64,000 nt of DNA, taken from assembly GCF_000175575.2 (NCBI RefSeq), contig NZ_CP005986.1:1868613-1932612 (forward strand), read 5' to 3'. Position 1 is the first letter of the stretch; every line of letters begins with the position of its first letter. Below are positions 39,737 through 48,932 of this stretch, piece after piece. Source of the stretch: Acidithiobacillus caldus ATCC 51756 (GTDB lineage Bacteria > Pseudomonadota > Gammaproteobacteria > Acidithiobacillales > Acidithiobacillaceae). A program made the position numbers and the translations under genes. The notes under the pieces were generated by a model. That model did no database searches. It was not told the origin of the DNA and worked only from the letters and a program-made list of their open reading frames with translations.

Positions 39737-40022
39737 GGAAACCCTCCTCGGAAGCTTCCAGACCGAAATGCGCCACCAAGTGGTCGACCGATTCCTGCAG
39801 CCGCTCAACCTCCCCCCGCATGGCCAGCAGGGTCGCCGACAGACGCCGCTCCATCGCCCGCGCCTCCACATCCTCCACGGACTGCGCGGCATCCATGCCC
39901 CGCATGGCGTAGTCGGCAATGAGCGCCGGACGCGACACCCCGCGCTCCTGCGCCTCCGCCTCGATGCGCTCGGCATATCGCCCTACCAGCTTGACGTTGG
40001 CCAACACCTCGGATCCCGACAT
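39729..40022 (-). CDS. TrbB-operon protein, shorter paralogue
   Basis: The 97-residue protein begins MSGSEVLANVKLVGRYAERI and ends in a helical, Glu-rich part with a likely coiled coil (LLAMRGEVERLQESVDHLV). ATG at 40022 has GGGAG ahead and lies 32 bases from CTATACC, so it heads the operon with the longer paralogue and trbB. No function is proven. Confidence 0.65.
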   Translation of the reverse strand: MSGSEVLANVKLVGRYAERIEAEAQERGVSRPALIADYAMRGMDAAQSVEDVEARAMERRLSATLLAMRGEVERLQESVDHLVAHFGLEASEEGFHV

Positions 40023-40051
40023 GATGCTGCTCCCAAAACGCTTGCTTCGTT

Positions 40052-40080
40052 TTGGTATAGCGAGAGGGGGTGAAGATAGA
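40052..40080 (-). promoter_or_regulatory. Bipartite promoter-like element of the trbB operon
   Basis: The minus strand reads CTATC, then 19 bases on CTATACC, 32 bases before the first gene. Confidence 0.65.
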
Positions 40081-40101
40081 GGAGAATGCTCCGACATCCC
40101 C

Positions 40102-40131
40102 TTGTGCCAAAAAAGGAATGGCCGTTATAAT
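40102..40131 (+). promoter_or_regulatory. Promoter of phd-vapC
   Basis: TTGTGC and TATAAT are 18 bases apart, and AGGAGAT precedes the start at 40161. GACCAGTCAGAC after the -10 box may be part of an operator. Confidence 0.6.
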
Positions 40132-40160
40132 GACCAGTCAGACTAGATAGGAGATCAACG

Positions 40161-40403
40161 ATGCCAGTTTGGGCATTGCAAGACGCCAAAGCAAAATTCA
40201 GCCAGCTAGTTCGCCGCGCCCAGTCGGAGGGTCCGCAAACCATCAGCGTGCGTGGCGAACCGGCAGTGGTGATGCTCTCCGTAGAAACCTACCGTCGGCT
40301 CCAACCGAACCGGCGGAGCTTCGTGGAGATCGTCCGTAGCGGTCCAGATACCCAGCTGGATCTGCACCGCGAACAGACAACCGTTCGGGATATCGAGTGG
40401 TGA
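40161..40403 (+). CDS. Phd/YefM-family antitoxin
   Basis: The 80-residue protein matches Phd/YefM antitoxins: WALQDAKAKFSQLVRRA forms the DNA-binding N-terminus, and GEPAVVMLSVETYRRL is diagnostic. The stop overlaps the start of the PIN toxin gene as GTGA, so both are made together and the antitoxin represses the operon with its toxin. Confidence 0.9.
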   Translation: MPVWALQDAKAKFSQLVRRAQSEGPQTISVRGEPAVVMLSVETYRRLQPNRRSFVEIVRSGPDTQLDLHREQTTVRDIEW

Positions 40404-40831
40404 CCGTCGGCGGCTATTTGCTGGACACCAATATCGTGTCCGAATTACGCCGTAAACGGCCTGAGCCGAAATTGCTGCAATGGTTCGAAGCGGTCGATGA
40501 CGATCAGCTGTACCTCAGCGTGCTGACGACAGGGGAAATCCGTCGGGGCATCTCCAGGGTAAAAGACCCAGAAAAACAGAAAGAACTCTCTGATTGGCTG
40601 GAAATCACCCTGCTTCCCTGGCTGGGTTCCCATCTTCTGTCCGTGGATCGGCATGTCGCCGACGTTTGGGGCAACCTGTGTGGAATCGCCGATCGTCCAT
40701 TACCAACGATTGACAGCCTGTTGGCGGCAACCGCCATGGCCCATCATCTCGCACTGGTCACCCGGAACACATCCGATTTTCAATTCCCCGAATTACCGAT
40801 TATCAACCCCTGGGACAGCAATTTACGATGA
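40400..40831 (+). CDS. vapC: VapC/FitB-type PIN-domain toxin
   Basis: The 143-residue protein has the four acidic residues of a PIN nuclease: LLDTNIVSEL, a Glu in LTTGEIRRGI, and TIDSLLAATA followed by VTRNTSDF. VapC toxins cut tRNA or rRNA. GTG at 40400 overlaps the antitoxin stop. The next gene overlaps its end (ATGA). Confidence 0.92.
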   Translation: MTVGGYLLDTNIVSELRRKRPEPKLLQWFEAVDDDQLYLSVLTTGEIRRGISRVKDPEKQKELSDWLEITLLPWLGSHLLSVDRHVADVWGNLCGIADRPLPTIDSLLAATAMAHHLALVTRNTSDFQFPELPIINPWDSNLR

Positions 40832-41259
40832 CCATCACCGTTATCCTCGCCATCGGCACACGGCGCGGCCAGGCCGAGACCTGGATTCAGCGCCTACCCG
40901 AGCGGTTCCCAGCCCTCGACATCCGCACCATCGGAAAGCATGCAATCGACAATATCGCAACAGGGGCGAAGGAAAGCGATGCAGCCGTTTTCGTGATCGA
41001 CACGCCCTACACCGATATCGAGGAATTCCGACGGGACGCGAAAAGCATCCTCACGCAGGGGGCGGAAATCTTCCTGGAGTATTTCCCTGCCGAACCGCTC
41101 ATCGTCCTCATCCAGAACGACCAGCGCAGCGGACAACTCCTGGGAGCGGAGGAATTGCGCGAGGACCTGCGGAAGTTACAGGAGTCGAGGCAGTACGAAC
41201 AGGCGCTTGATAAAGCCGAAGCGGAACAGGCACGAAGCCGAGCGATGGCAACCGTATAG
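40828..41259 (+). CDS. Hypothetical third gene of the phd-vapC operon
   Basis: The 143-residue protein (MTITVILAIGTRRGQAETW...) has a Rossmann-like start, an alternating alpha/beta middle (PLIVLIQNDQRSG) and a charged helical tail rich in Glu, Gln and Ala. Its ATGA overlap with vapC shows it is part of the operon. No family is recognised. It might be a fragment of a larger protein. Confidence 0.55.
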   Translation: MTITVILAIGTRRGQAETWIQRLPERFPALDIRTIGKHAIDNIATGAKESDAAVFVIDTPYTDIEEFRRDAKSILTQGAEIFLEYFPAEPLIVLIQNDQRSGQLLGAEELREDLRKLQESRQYEQALDKAEAEQARSRAMATV

Positions 41260-41351
41260 GCTGCTACTTGATCGTCCTTGAAAAGATGACACCGCTGGCA
41301 ATTCGGTTCCCAAAGCAGCGCCTTGATGGCTGACAAAGAGATAAGAAACTG

Positions 41352-42236
41352 ATGCTGACCCAAGATAATCTGGCCGACCTGCTTAATGCGCTCGGTTTCG
41401 AGAAGAAAGGCGCGATTCATCGCAAGCTGTTCGGCTCAGCCGTCCTCGAGGTGAACTTCGCCAAGAAGGAAATCCATTATCCGGAGGCGGCAGGTTTGAT
41501 CATCAATGAGCGGCAAACCTGCAACTTCGACGCCAACGAAAATTTCGTTGTGCTCGAATGCGTACACCGTCTGTTGGAAAAGGGCTATAAGCCTGAGCAC
41601 ATTGAACTAGAGCCCAAGTGGAAACTGGGTCGCGGTGCCAGCGGCGGGTGCGCCGACATTCTGGTCAAGGACAACGAAGCCAGGCCCTTGCTGATCATTG
41701 AATGCAAGACAGTCGGGACCGAATTCAAACGCACCTGGAACAAAACCCTGCAGGATGGCGATCAGCTATTCAGCTACGCGCAGCAAATCAGCGAAACCCG
41801 GTTTCTATGTCTTTACACCTCGGATTTGGATGCGGGCACGGTCAACTACACCAGCCACATCATCGCGCACCGCGACAATGACAAATATCTTGCTGATAAC
41901 CCACTTTTCAAGAGCTTCAAGTCGGCAACGGACGTGAAAGATCGCCATGCCGTTTGGCGCGATACCTGCAAGCTCGATTACACAACCAAGGGAATTTTTG
42001 AAGAAAACATTCAGCCATACCATATCGGCAAGGACAAATATTCGGTAGCGGATTTGCACGCCATCTCGGCCAGTGATCAGCAGAAGAAGTATCACGAGTT
42101 CGCCACCATCCTGCGCCAAGACAATGTGTCCGGCCGTGAAAACGCCTTCGACAAGCTGGTCAATCTGTTTCTGTGCAAGCTGGTCGATGAAATTGAAAAC
42201 CCATCAGACCTGAAGTTTTACCATGATGCGGCGTAA
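41352..42236 (+). pseudogene. N-terminal part of a restriction enzyme, cut by a tnpB element
   Basis: The 294-residue frame begins MLTQDNLADLLNALGF and matches the N-terminal nuclease region of large restriction-methylase proteins: YPEAAGLIINERQTCNFDANE, GGCADILVKD...LLIIECKT (PD-(D/E)xK site), QLFSYAQQ and FATILRQDNVSGRENAFDKL. The usual continuation after LKFYW into the methylase part is missing: the frame ends at FYHDAA where a tnpB element begins. The nuclease part alone is unlikely to work as a complete system. Confidence 0.8.
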
Positions 42237-43507
42237 AGCCCCTGCCTTTAGGCATGGGGATATGAGCCGCACATCTTGCAATGCCTTGTAGTATTGCTAT
42301 GCTAAGCATGTGGCAACACTGGTCAAGACCATCAAGCTCCCCTTTCTACGCCTGAACCAAGCCAAGGCGGAGGAGTTTGTGCGTCTTGAGCGGATAAACA
42401 CAGACGTTGCCAATCGCATCCTGGCGCTACCCAAGGAAGAACGTCGCAAGCTCACCAGCAAGAGTTTTGCCGATGTGGAGATCGGCAGCGCCTGGATCAA
42501 CCAAACCATCCGTAACGCTAACGCCAAAACCAAGACCAAACGGTTTCGGCGGCTTCCTCTGGAAACCAACAACCAGAACTGGACGCTGCACCGTGTGGGC
42601 AATACGTTCAGCGTCTCATTTGGCTTGCTGCGTGGAATCAAGAAGCGGGTCCCGCTACAGGTTCATGTTGCCTCGCACCAGCGTTTGTTGGAAGCGTTGC
42701 TGGATGGGAAGGCCAAAGCCGAAAGCATCAAACTCTCTCAATCCCGCCGTGGGATCTGGTACGCCTTGATTTCGGTGTCGATGGAGGTTCCCGACGCCGC
42801 GAGTACGGGCCGCTGGATTGGCGTGGACAGAGGATAGAATGTGCCGATGGCGGCGGCGACTCCAGACGGGCCAGTGGTCTTTTGGAAGGCGGCAAGGATA
42901 CGGCACATACGCCGGGTTTTTGCTGAGCGCCGGAAGAAACTGCAAAGTCTTGGGAAACATATGGCGGTCAGGAAACTCGAAAACCGCGAACGGCGCATTG
43001 TCACGCATATCAACCATTGCATCAGCAAGGAACTGGTGGCGATGGCCGTTCGCCTTGGGGCGGGAATCCGATTCGAGGATTTGTCCAGCATTCGACAGAC
43101 CACGAAGCAGCGGAAACAAACCAAGTCGGATGCAGGACAAAATCGAGACTATTGGCCGTTTTATCAGCTGGAGACGTTTGTGCGCTACAAGGCCTTGGCC
43201 TCTGGCGTAGCGGTGGACAAGGTACGTCCCCACTACACCAGTAAAAGCTGTCATCGTTGTGGCGCGTTAAACAAACGTCATAAACATGCCTACGTCTGCA
43301 CCCGGTGTGGACATAAGGCGCACGCCGATGCCAACGCCGCGATGAATATCCGGGATTGGTATGGGCTGTGCTGCCCGTTGGTCCTTGAGGTTCCAGGGGG
43401 CGGGCCGCATGAACCGGCCCCAAACCCGATAAGCCAAGCTGCGGCGTTTGCCGCAGCGTAACGAGAACGGGAATCCCCTGGTTTTAGCCATGGGGAGGTT
43501 CAAGACC
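42237..43507 (+). mobile_element. IS200/IS605-type element with tnpB only
   Basis: The left end has a hairpin (CCCCTGCCTTTAGGCATGGGG at 42239-42259, slightly imperfect; 21 bases, key arms CCCC/GGGG and GCC/GGC). The right end carries CCCCTGGTTTTAGCCATGGGG followed by AGGTTCAA, the usual end of the tnpB guide RNA; the guide would then be the flank GACCTGGGTTACCTC. No tnpA is present. Confidence 0.72.
42310..43461 (+). pseudogene. tnpB: TnpB RNA-guided nuclease gene with an in-frame amber codon
   Basis: The frame opens at 42310 (GTG, MATLVKTIKLPF) and is stopped by TAG at 42835-42837 directly after the RuvC-I motif WIGVDRG, then continues in the same frame (NVPMAAATPDGPVVFW) to 43461. A CAG-to-TAG change would explain it. 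RuvC-II (GIRFEDLSSIR), the zinc finger (CHRCG, CTRCG) and RuvC-III (HADANAAMNI) are all intact. With readthrough the protein would have about 383 residues, the normal TnpB length. Confidence 0.85.
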
Positions 43508-43521
43508 TGGGTTACCTCAAG

Positions 43522-43671
43522 ATGGTGCAGCCAAGGCTGACTTTCGTTTCTTTGTTCGATGACACTGAAGACGTATGGCAGGATGAGGATTTTCGCCTGG
43601 TGCAAGATTTGTCCACTGTGGCTCGCTGGTCGCGCCCGGACGAGTTCGAGACAGATTTGCGGGCAGCGTGA
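43522..43671 (+). pseudogene. Short coding remnant beyond the tnpB element
   Basis: A 49-codon frame (MVQPRLTFVSLFDDTEDVWQ... ending SRPDEFETDLRAA) follows the element. It looks like the end of a larger protein and may be the tail of the disrupted restriction gene or of a neighbour lost by deletion. It is not assigned. Confidence 0.35.
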
Positions 43672-43675
43672 GTGA

Positions 43676-43870
43676 TCAATAGTGCGCTGCCCCTACCAGT
43701 GCTTCCTTCCCATGCTTGTCCATCGCCACATGCGCCGTAAACGCCGAAAAACACTCCATGGAATGCGCGCCAGGCAATCCGCCATCACCCTTTTCCCAGA
43801 ATACCTTGGGCTTCCATCCTGGTTTGCCCAAAAACTTATCCCCAATGCGTTCATAAAAAACCGGCATGCA
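43676..43870 (-). CDS. Short hypothetical frame in the boundary region
   Basis: A 64-codon minus-strand frame reads MPVFYERIGDKFLGKPGWKP... and ends GKEALVGAAHY. It has no ribosome site and could be a gene fragment. The rest of 43671-44044 holds nothing else I can support; it marks the change from the GC-rich transfer region to the A/T-richer chemotaxis region. Confidence 0.25.
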   Translation of the reverse strand, partial: CMPVFYERIGDKFLGKPGWKPKVFWEKGDGGLPGAHSMECFSAFTAHVAMDKHGKEALVGAAHY

Positions 43871-44044
43871 AACGGAACCATTCTTCAGCAAGGATTTAAT
43901 CGATATGCCCAGCTATCTCCCCGAAAATTCGACCGGAAGCATCGCGCAAGCACAGAACTCCAGAACGATGCGTCGCTCCGAAGCCATACGGAGAATCCCT
44001 GCTCCTCAACCCATCAGATATCCGTCCGCTTTCTTGAATCACGG

Positions 44045-44809
44045 TTAACCAATGCTGGAGCGGGCGGAGTCCACAATTCGCTTCATAGATTCTGCCTTCT
44101 TGCAAAGATATAGTTGTTCAGCTTTTTTGCGTTGAGCGGATGTTAGTTGCATTTTTACTCCGACAACAAAGCGATACGGATTCCCAAGAGACAGGATATC
44201 TCGGCGAACAACGGTAACGACAGTTTCGCAAACGCCGCAGTCAGGTATCTCAAATTCAGCCAAAAGCGTTTCTCCAAAAACAAAAGCTTCATCCGTATAA
44301 AAACTGGCTCCGGATGGACTAAAATCGTGCAACCTAGCGATTGTCGATCTCCCGTCCCGCCGCCGCAGGAAAATGAGTCCATCTATCAAGACGCGCCTAT
44401 CTCTCCGCGTTTTTCTCTGATAGATTGGGCCACGCGGCAAAAAACAATCCTGCCCGTGATGTCGATTCTGAAAACTCGACAGCCCCATGCTTATATGTCC
44501 ACTATGTTCAATAACAAATAACGCCTGTCGATAGACCTCATCACCCAACAGATTTCTGCGAAGCGGAGTAAAATATAGAATTTGGTGAGCCGTGTCACAA
44601 CCTTCAAAGAGGTATGGGTGTCCACTATCGTTGCGATCTGCCGAATAAATAACTGCCGAACCTCGCCCCTCAGTGCAAATCTGGCTATCGCTAAAGGCCA
44701 TAGAGGTCTGAAATCCGGCAATCAGGATCTCTAAGTAGGACGCCAGATCTATCTCTGCTCTAAAAGGTAGCAGCATGCCTAGATCGGTATCCACATGTGT
44801 GGTAATCAT
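44045..44809 (-). CDS. PilZ-domain c-di-GMP receptor, YcgR-like
   Basis: The 254-residue protein has an N-terminal YcgR-type domain and a C-terminal PilZ domain with the cyclic-di-GMP-binding motifs RKTRRDRR (about residue 135) and DFSPSGASF (about residue 165). YcgR proteins slow flagellar rotation at high c-di-GMP. Its place at the end of the chemotaxis genes, and a GGDEF-EAL enzyme in the window, fit such a role. Confidence 0.88.
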   Translation of the reverse strand: MITTHVDTDLGMLLPFRAEIDLASYLEILIAGFQTSMAFSDSQICTEGRGSAVIYSADRNDSGHPYLFEGCDTAHQILYFTPLRRNLLGDEVYRQALFVIEHSGHISMGLSSFQNRHHGQDCFLPRGPIYQRKTRRDRRVLIDGLIFLRRRDGRSTIARLHDFSPSGASFYTDEAFVFGETLLAEFEIPDCGVCETVVTVVRRDILSLGNPYRFVVGVKMQLTSAQRKKAEQLYLCKKAESMKRIVDSARSSIG

Positions 44810-44961
44810 AAGATCGTTCTATCCTGCATAGATAATTGCGTTATAATAATACCCAAAAAGTGTGTAGTCGGCCGTAACAGATGCAGGAAATGGTAGCCAT
44901 GCCCAGACCCTGGATATCTACACAGCCATACCAATACCAAGCTATTGCACATAGGGCTCTC

Positions 44962-45312
44962 TCACTCCGTTACGCTGCCTGTGCGCATCAGCACTGGACT
45001 ACTGTTGCCCACTATTGGCGAACACGCTTCTGAAAATATGAAATACAAGCACCATTGACCGTTATAATATCGCACCTTTAACCCTCCCTGTTTTCGGACA
45101 TTGAATTTATGAAACTTAGTTACTACCGAAACTTGTACAGTTTCTTGTTCGCCCGGACCCAACATCTCTCGTGATATTGGCGAGCGGCAATTGTTAATCC
45201 CAGCAAATACGTTGGTTTAGATCCATCCACTGGTTTCCAATAGGCGCAACCACAAATAAATTTCTGACATATTGACCCTTATTAACCAAACAGGATAACG
45301 CCCATCCATCAT
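44962..45312 (-). pseudogene. Possible degraded small protein gene
   Basis: Two minus-strand frames join near 45213 to read DGWALSCLVNKGQYVRN...PIGNQWMDLN and then NVFAGINNCRSPISREMLG...GEQETVQVSVVTKFHKFNV. This looks like a broken beta-rich protein, but no family is recognised. Otherwise the 500 bases 44810-45308 hold no clear gene. Confidence 0.3.
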
Positions 45313-46727
45313 CGTCCAAGTCTCAGGCCATCTTTTACACTTTTCAGCGCAGTAATCACGCTACTTTCCATCTCCTTCAGTACGTTTCGGCTTTGTTGCT
45401 GTTGCTGTGCGTCGCTCTGGATCAAAGCAGTAAGGAACTGTTTCCCGGCAAGGTGGAGATCCTGGTGCAGCGTCGCGATTGCCCGAAACTCCGGGCGGTT
45501 GCCGAGCTGCTCCTGGCCCAAGGTATCGTACCACTGGCCACAGGCACAGTGATGATGGTCGGGGAGCTCCTCCGCACGCGGGGTGGATACCGGCAGACTC
45601 GCTTGTTCCAGGATATTGGCCACAAAGAGCTCATGATCGCCCGTGCCCGCTTCAATGGACAAGGTGCCGGCGATTCCGCTCAGGCTCTTCAAGATCGTGG
45701 CCAGTTTTTGGGTGACGGCTTCTGCACCTTCTGCCCGATTTCGCGCCTTCGTGCTCGATTCACCCATAGTGGTTGTGGAGCTGCTGATGGTGGCAATATT
45801 CTTTTGGACCTCTTCGGTGGCCTCCTGTACGCGTTTGGACAGGTTTCTAACCTCATCGGCGACGACCGCAAAGCCTCGCCCTGCTCCCCAGCCCGGGTGG
45901 CCTCGATGGCAGCATTGAGAGCGAGGAGGTTGGTCTGATAGGCAATCTCACGGATATTCTGGGCATTACCCCGGATCGCTCCGACCTCTTGCTTCAGACC
46001 CTCGCTCGGCCTGTGATTCTCCTGGATCAGGCTACCCACCTCATGCACCGAATGCTCGACATCCTGCATGGAAGCGAGCGTCTCGCGAGCGGTCTTGGAA
46101 AGGGTCTCGGCATTTCTTTTGGCGTTGTCGGAAATTTCCGTCACCGACTGCTGGATGAACGCCGATTTCTGTTCCGCGGCGGTAACATCCTTGGCCACTT
46201 TGGGCCAACCTGTACATGCTGAGGAGATATCTCCTGGCCGCGTAGGGAGTGGTGTGCCCAATATCCAAAAACTCTCCAGAAAATGGGGGGATTCGCGGGA
46301 TGAATGACCTGATAGCAGCGCACTTGGGTCAATATTGGCGGAAAGACGCACCTTTTTAGGCTAGGTCAGAGTTTCCTTTGATGACCATCTCGACGGCCCC
46401 GTCCGCAGCCTGGATGGACATATATTGTACCTCAAAAACAAGGGTGTACCGGTTTTCGTTCGCCGCTCAAAGATCCCTCGCTGCGGCTTGCCTGCAGCGA
46501 GATCTTCCCAGAATTGCTGGTAGGCTGGGCTCTGAGCATAGGCCAGCTCGCAAAGTATCCAATGGCTGCCCAATCAGCTCGGAGTGTGTATAACCCGCCG
46601 CCTGCAGGAAGTTCCCATTGGCATCCAGAATAGTGCCGTTGGGGGTAAAGGCGATGATAGCCGAGGCCCGGTCGATACTCTGCCAGAGCTGTTGCAGGGT
46701 GGTATTGTCTATATTTTGAAGGTTCAT
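45309..46727 (-). pseudogene. PAS-MCP-CZB chemoreceptor with several frameshifts
   Basis: Pieces in three frames make one soluble receptor: a PAS domain from 46727 (MNLQNIDNTTLQQLWQ...ANGNFLQAAGYTHSELIGQP), more PAS sequence (QFWEDLAAGKPQRGIFERR), a receptor signalling tip ([22 protein letters not shown]) and a CZB domain (HHHCACGQWYDTLG, LHQDLHLAGK). One base is missing near 45872, in GAGCAGGGC where GGGGC is expected; others lie near 46400 and 46560. The start overlaps cheV (ATGA). It may be real decay or sequence error. Confidence 0.82.
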
Positions 46728-47689
46728 GCGTTTTCTCCGGATTCCAGGGCGCGGGAAAGGGTCTGAGCCAACTCTTCAGGGACGAACTTCGCAACGTAGC
46801 CATCGGCACCGACGCTGTTGGCGTGCGATTCGTTGGCCGAACCAGAAAGAGAGGAATGGATAACGACTGGAATGTTTCGGAGCAGATCGTGTTCCTTGAT
46901 TTTTCGCGTCAGGGTAAAACCATCCATTTCCGGCATTTCAAGATCCGTCAGAACCAGGGCCACCCGATTCCGAATCGGAATATCGGCCGCGCGCACCTCA
47001 CGCGCTATCGCCTCCAAACGTTCCCAAGCTTCCTTGCCCGTCTTCGTTGCAATAAAGGGAAGCTGCAATTTTTTGAGGGTCTTCTCGATCTGGCTTCGGG
47101 CCACGGCTGAGTCATCGGCGTAGAGCACGACCGATCCGGGTGGTATCTTGACTTCGGGAGCGTGCTGCATCTCATCACCGGCGTGAAAGCGTGCCGGCAG
47201 TACCAGGCGTAGCACCTGTTCGACATCCAGAACCAAGGCCAATCGGCTATTTTTCTCATCCTCATCAATGCGCGCGAGGCTGGTCACAAGACTCCCAGCG
47301 GCTGAAGTCTCGGCAGAAATCACCCGATTCCAATCGAGGCGACGGATCTCTTCCACATCCTCCACCGCAAAACCTTGAATGGAGCGTTCGTATTCCGTAA
47401 TCAGTAAAATTTTGAGCTCATCGGGAACACAACCCACCACCGAAGGAAGATCTACGACCGGTATGATTTGACCGCGAATGCTGGCAACTCCGATGACATG
47501 CTGAGGCGCTCCCGGCATCGGAGTGATCTTCGGCATCACCAAGGCCTCCCTAACCTTGAACACGTTAATCCCAAATATTTCTCGCTCACCCGACTGCTGA
47601 TCCTTCCCCAAGCGAAAAAGGAGCAACTCAAAACGATTGGTTCCTGCCAGCTGCGTCCGCTCGTCAACATTCTGTAATGTCGTACTCAT
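46724..47689 (-). CDS. cheV: CheV coupling protein (CheW plus receiver)
   Basis: The 321-residue protein has an N-terminal CheW-like domain (FGINVFKVREALVMP, GVASIRGQIIPVVDLP) and a C-terminal receiver domain (VLYADDSAVARSQIEKTL, LVLTDLEMPEMDGFTL with the phospho-accepting Asp, and VIHSSL). It couples receptors to CheA and may adapt them. ATG at 47689 follows a GGGGGA ribosome site. No separate cheW is seen in the window. Confidence 0.93.
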   Translation of the reverse strand: MSTTLQNVDERTQLAGTNRFELLLFRLGKDQQSGEREIFGINVFKVREALVMPKITPMPGAPQHVIGVASIRGQIIPVVDLPSVVGCVPDELKILLITEYERSIQGFAVEDVEEIRRLDWNRVISAETSAAGSLVTSLARIDEDEKNSRLALVLDVEQVLRLVLPARFHAGDEMQHAPEVKIPPGSVVLYADDSAVARSQIEKTLKKLQLPFIATKTGKEAWERLEAIAREVRAADIPIRNRVALVLTDLEMPEMDGFTLTRKIKEHDLLRNIPVVIHSSLSGSANESHANSVGADGYVAKFVPEELAQTLSRALESGENA

Positions 47690-47759
47690 AGAATCCCCCT
47701 TAATTCTCAAAACACCACCTGCAAATGACTAGTATTCTCCCGCGAGCAGTTGTGCGCGC

Positions 47760-48773
47760 TTAAACACCAATCGCCCTTGCTAGGTTTACTAATGCGGCAT
47801 CAAAACGATCTCGGTTGTTCACTAAATTAGCTATCAGATCCCGACGTTCCGTTACGGATAACGATCGATCAAGGATCTTACAGGCTAACTCGTGTACCGC
47901 TCTATGCGGCGCTTCCAGTTCTTGAAACTCCTGCAAACTGCCAAAAGCCTTTTTTCCGTCCCTATCGTACCATTTACCCAATCGGCATTGATGATGATTC
48001 GAGGGTAATGGCAGATTCTCACAGGACATAGAAGAGTCCTTTTTTTCAGCCTCATCGATCGCGACCTGAACAAAATGCTCATGCGTCTCCGATGTTGCCT
48101 TTAATTGAAGAGCGGTTGTCATTAATCTTAGTTGATGGACTTTCTCTCCGAGATCGTTCACAACGCCATCTATCACCGATGATTGTTCGCTGAGCACCGT
48201 TTTTTGATCGGATATTTTTTTCCCCACGTCCTGAAGCTCTGAAATGTTCTTATGAATGTTGTCTGTTGCGGTGCTTACCAAACCCGACAAGTTACGAACC
48301 TCATCGGCAACGACGGCAAAACCGCGTCCATGCTCGCCTGCACGCGCCGCTTCAATAGCTGCATTGAGTGCCAACAGATTGGTTTTATAGGCAATCGAAC
48401 GGATATCTTGAATGGTCGCCTCCATTACCTGCAACTGTTTGTAAAGCCGATTAACCAAAGTTTCATTTTCCCGCACAAGCGAGTTCGTTTCTTGAGACGC
48501 CACAGCGATCTCATGAACAATACTTTCAATAGATTCGGCCGATTGATCCACCTGAAATGTTACAGAACGCATACCCTCGATGGAGTTGTGCAGTTTCTCT
48601 TCCAGGGCATCGAGACTCTGAACCTGATGTTTGGCATGACGAACCGCATCTAATACGGAAGAATCATGTCCTAACTCTTCGGCCAATCGATGCTCACAGA
48701 CGTCCACATCGTTTTGGTTTGAACAATTGAGGTATTCGGCTATCAAGTCCAGTATTTGAATGTTAGATTCCAT
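47760..48773 (-). CDS. Cytosolic chemoreceptor with CZB domain
   Basis: The 337-residue protein lacks membrane helices. A short N-terminal helical part leads to the receptor tip ([20 protein letters not shown]...[17 protein letters not shown]) and then a C-terminal CZB zinc-binding domain ([24 protein letters not shown]). CZB receptors sense zinc or hypochlorous acid in known cases. ATG at 48773 has AGGGGA ahead. Confidence 0.9.
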   Translation of the reverse strand: MESNIQILDLIAEYLNCSNQNDVDVCEHRLAEELGHDSSVLDAVRHAKHQVQSLDALEEKLHNSIEGMRSVTFQVDQSAESIESIVHEIAVASQETNSLVRENETLVNRLYKQLQVMEATIQDIRSIAYKTNLLALNAAIEAARAGEHGRGFAVVADEVRNLSGLVSTATDNIHKNISELQDVGKKISDQKTVLSEQSSVIDGVVNDLGEKVHQLRLMTTALQLKATSETHEHFVQVAIDEAEKKDSSMSCENLPLPSNHHQCRLGKWYDRDGKKAFGSLQEFQELEAPHRAVHELACKILDRSLSVTERRDLIANLVNNRDRFDAALVNLARAIGV

Positions 48774-48932
48774 AATATCCCCTGACTGAGCGGTAATCGC
48801 TGAAACTATAAGGTATGCATACAACCTATGGTAATAGGTGACTTATTCAATATCGCGGACATTTGTCGCCACCCTGCTGAGGACAGCAGTGACTACGCTT
48901 CGTGCCCGCGAGATTAATCAAAGTTCACCTTT

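Noticed and set aside
42310..43461. Two separate genes in tnpB
   Set aside because: Same frame on both sides of a single TAG and the halves match one TnpB; treated as one interrupted gene.
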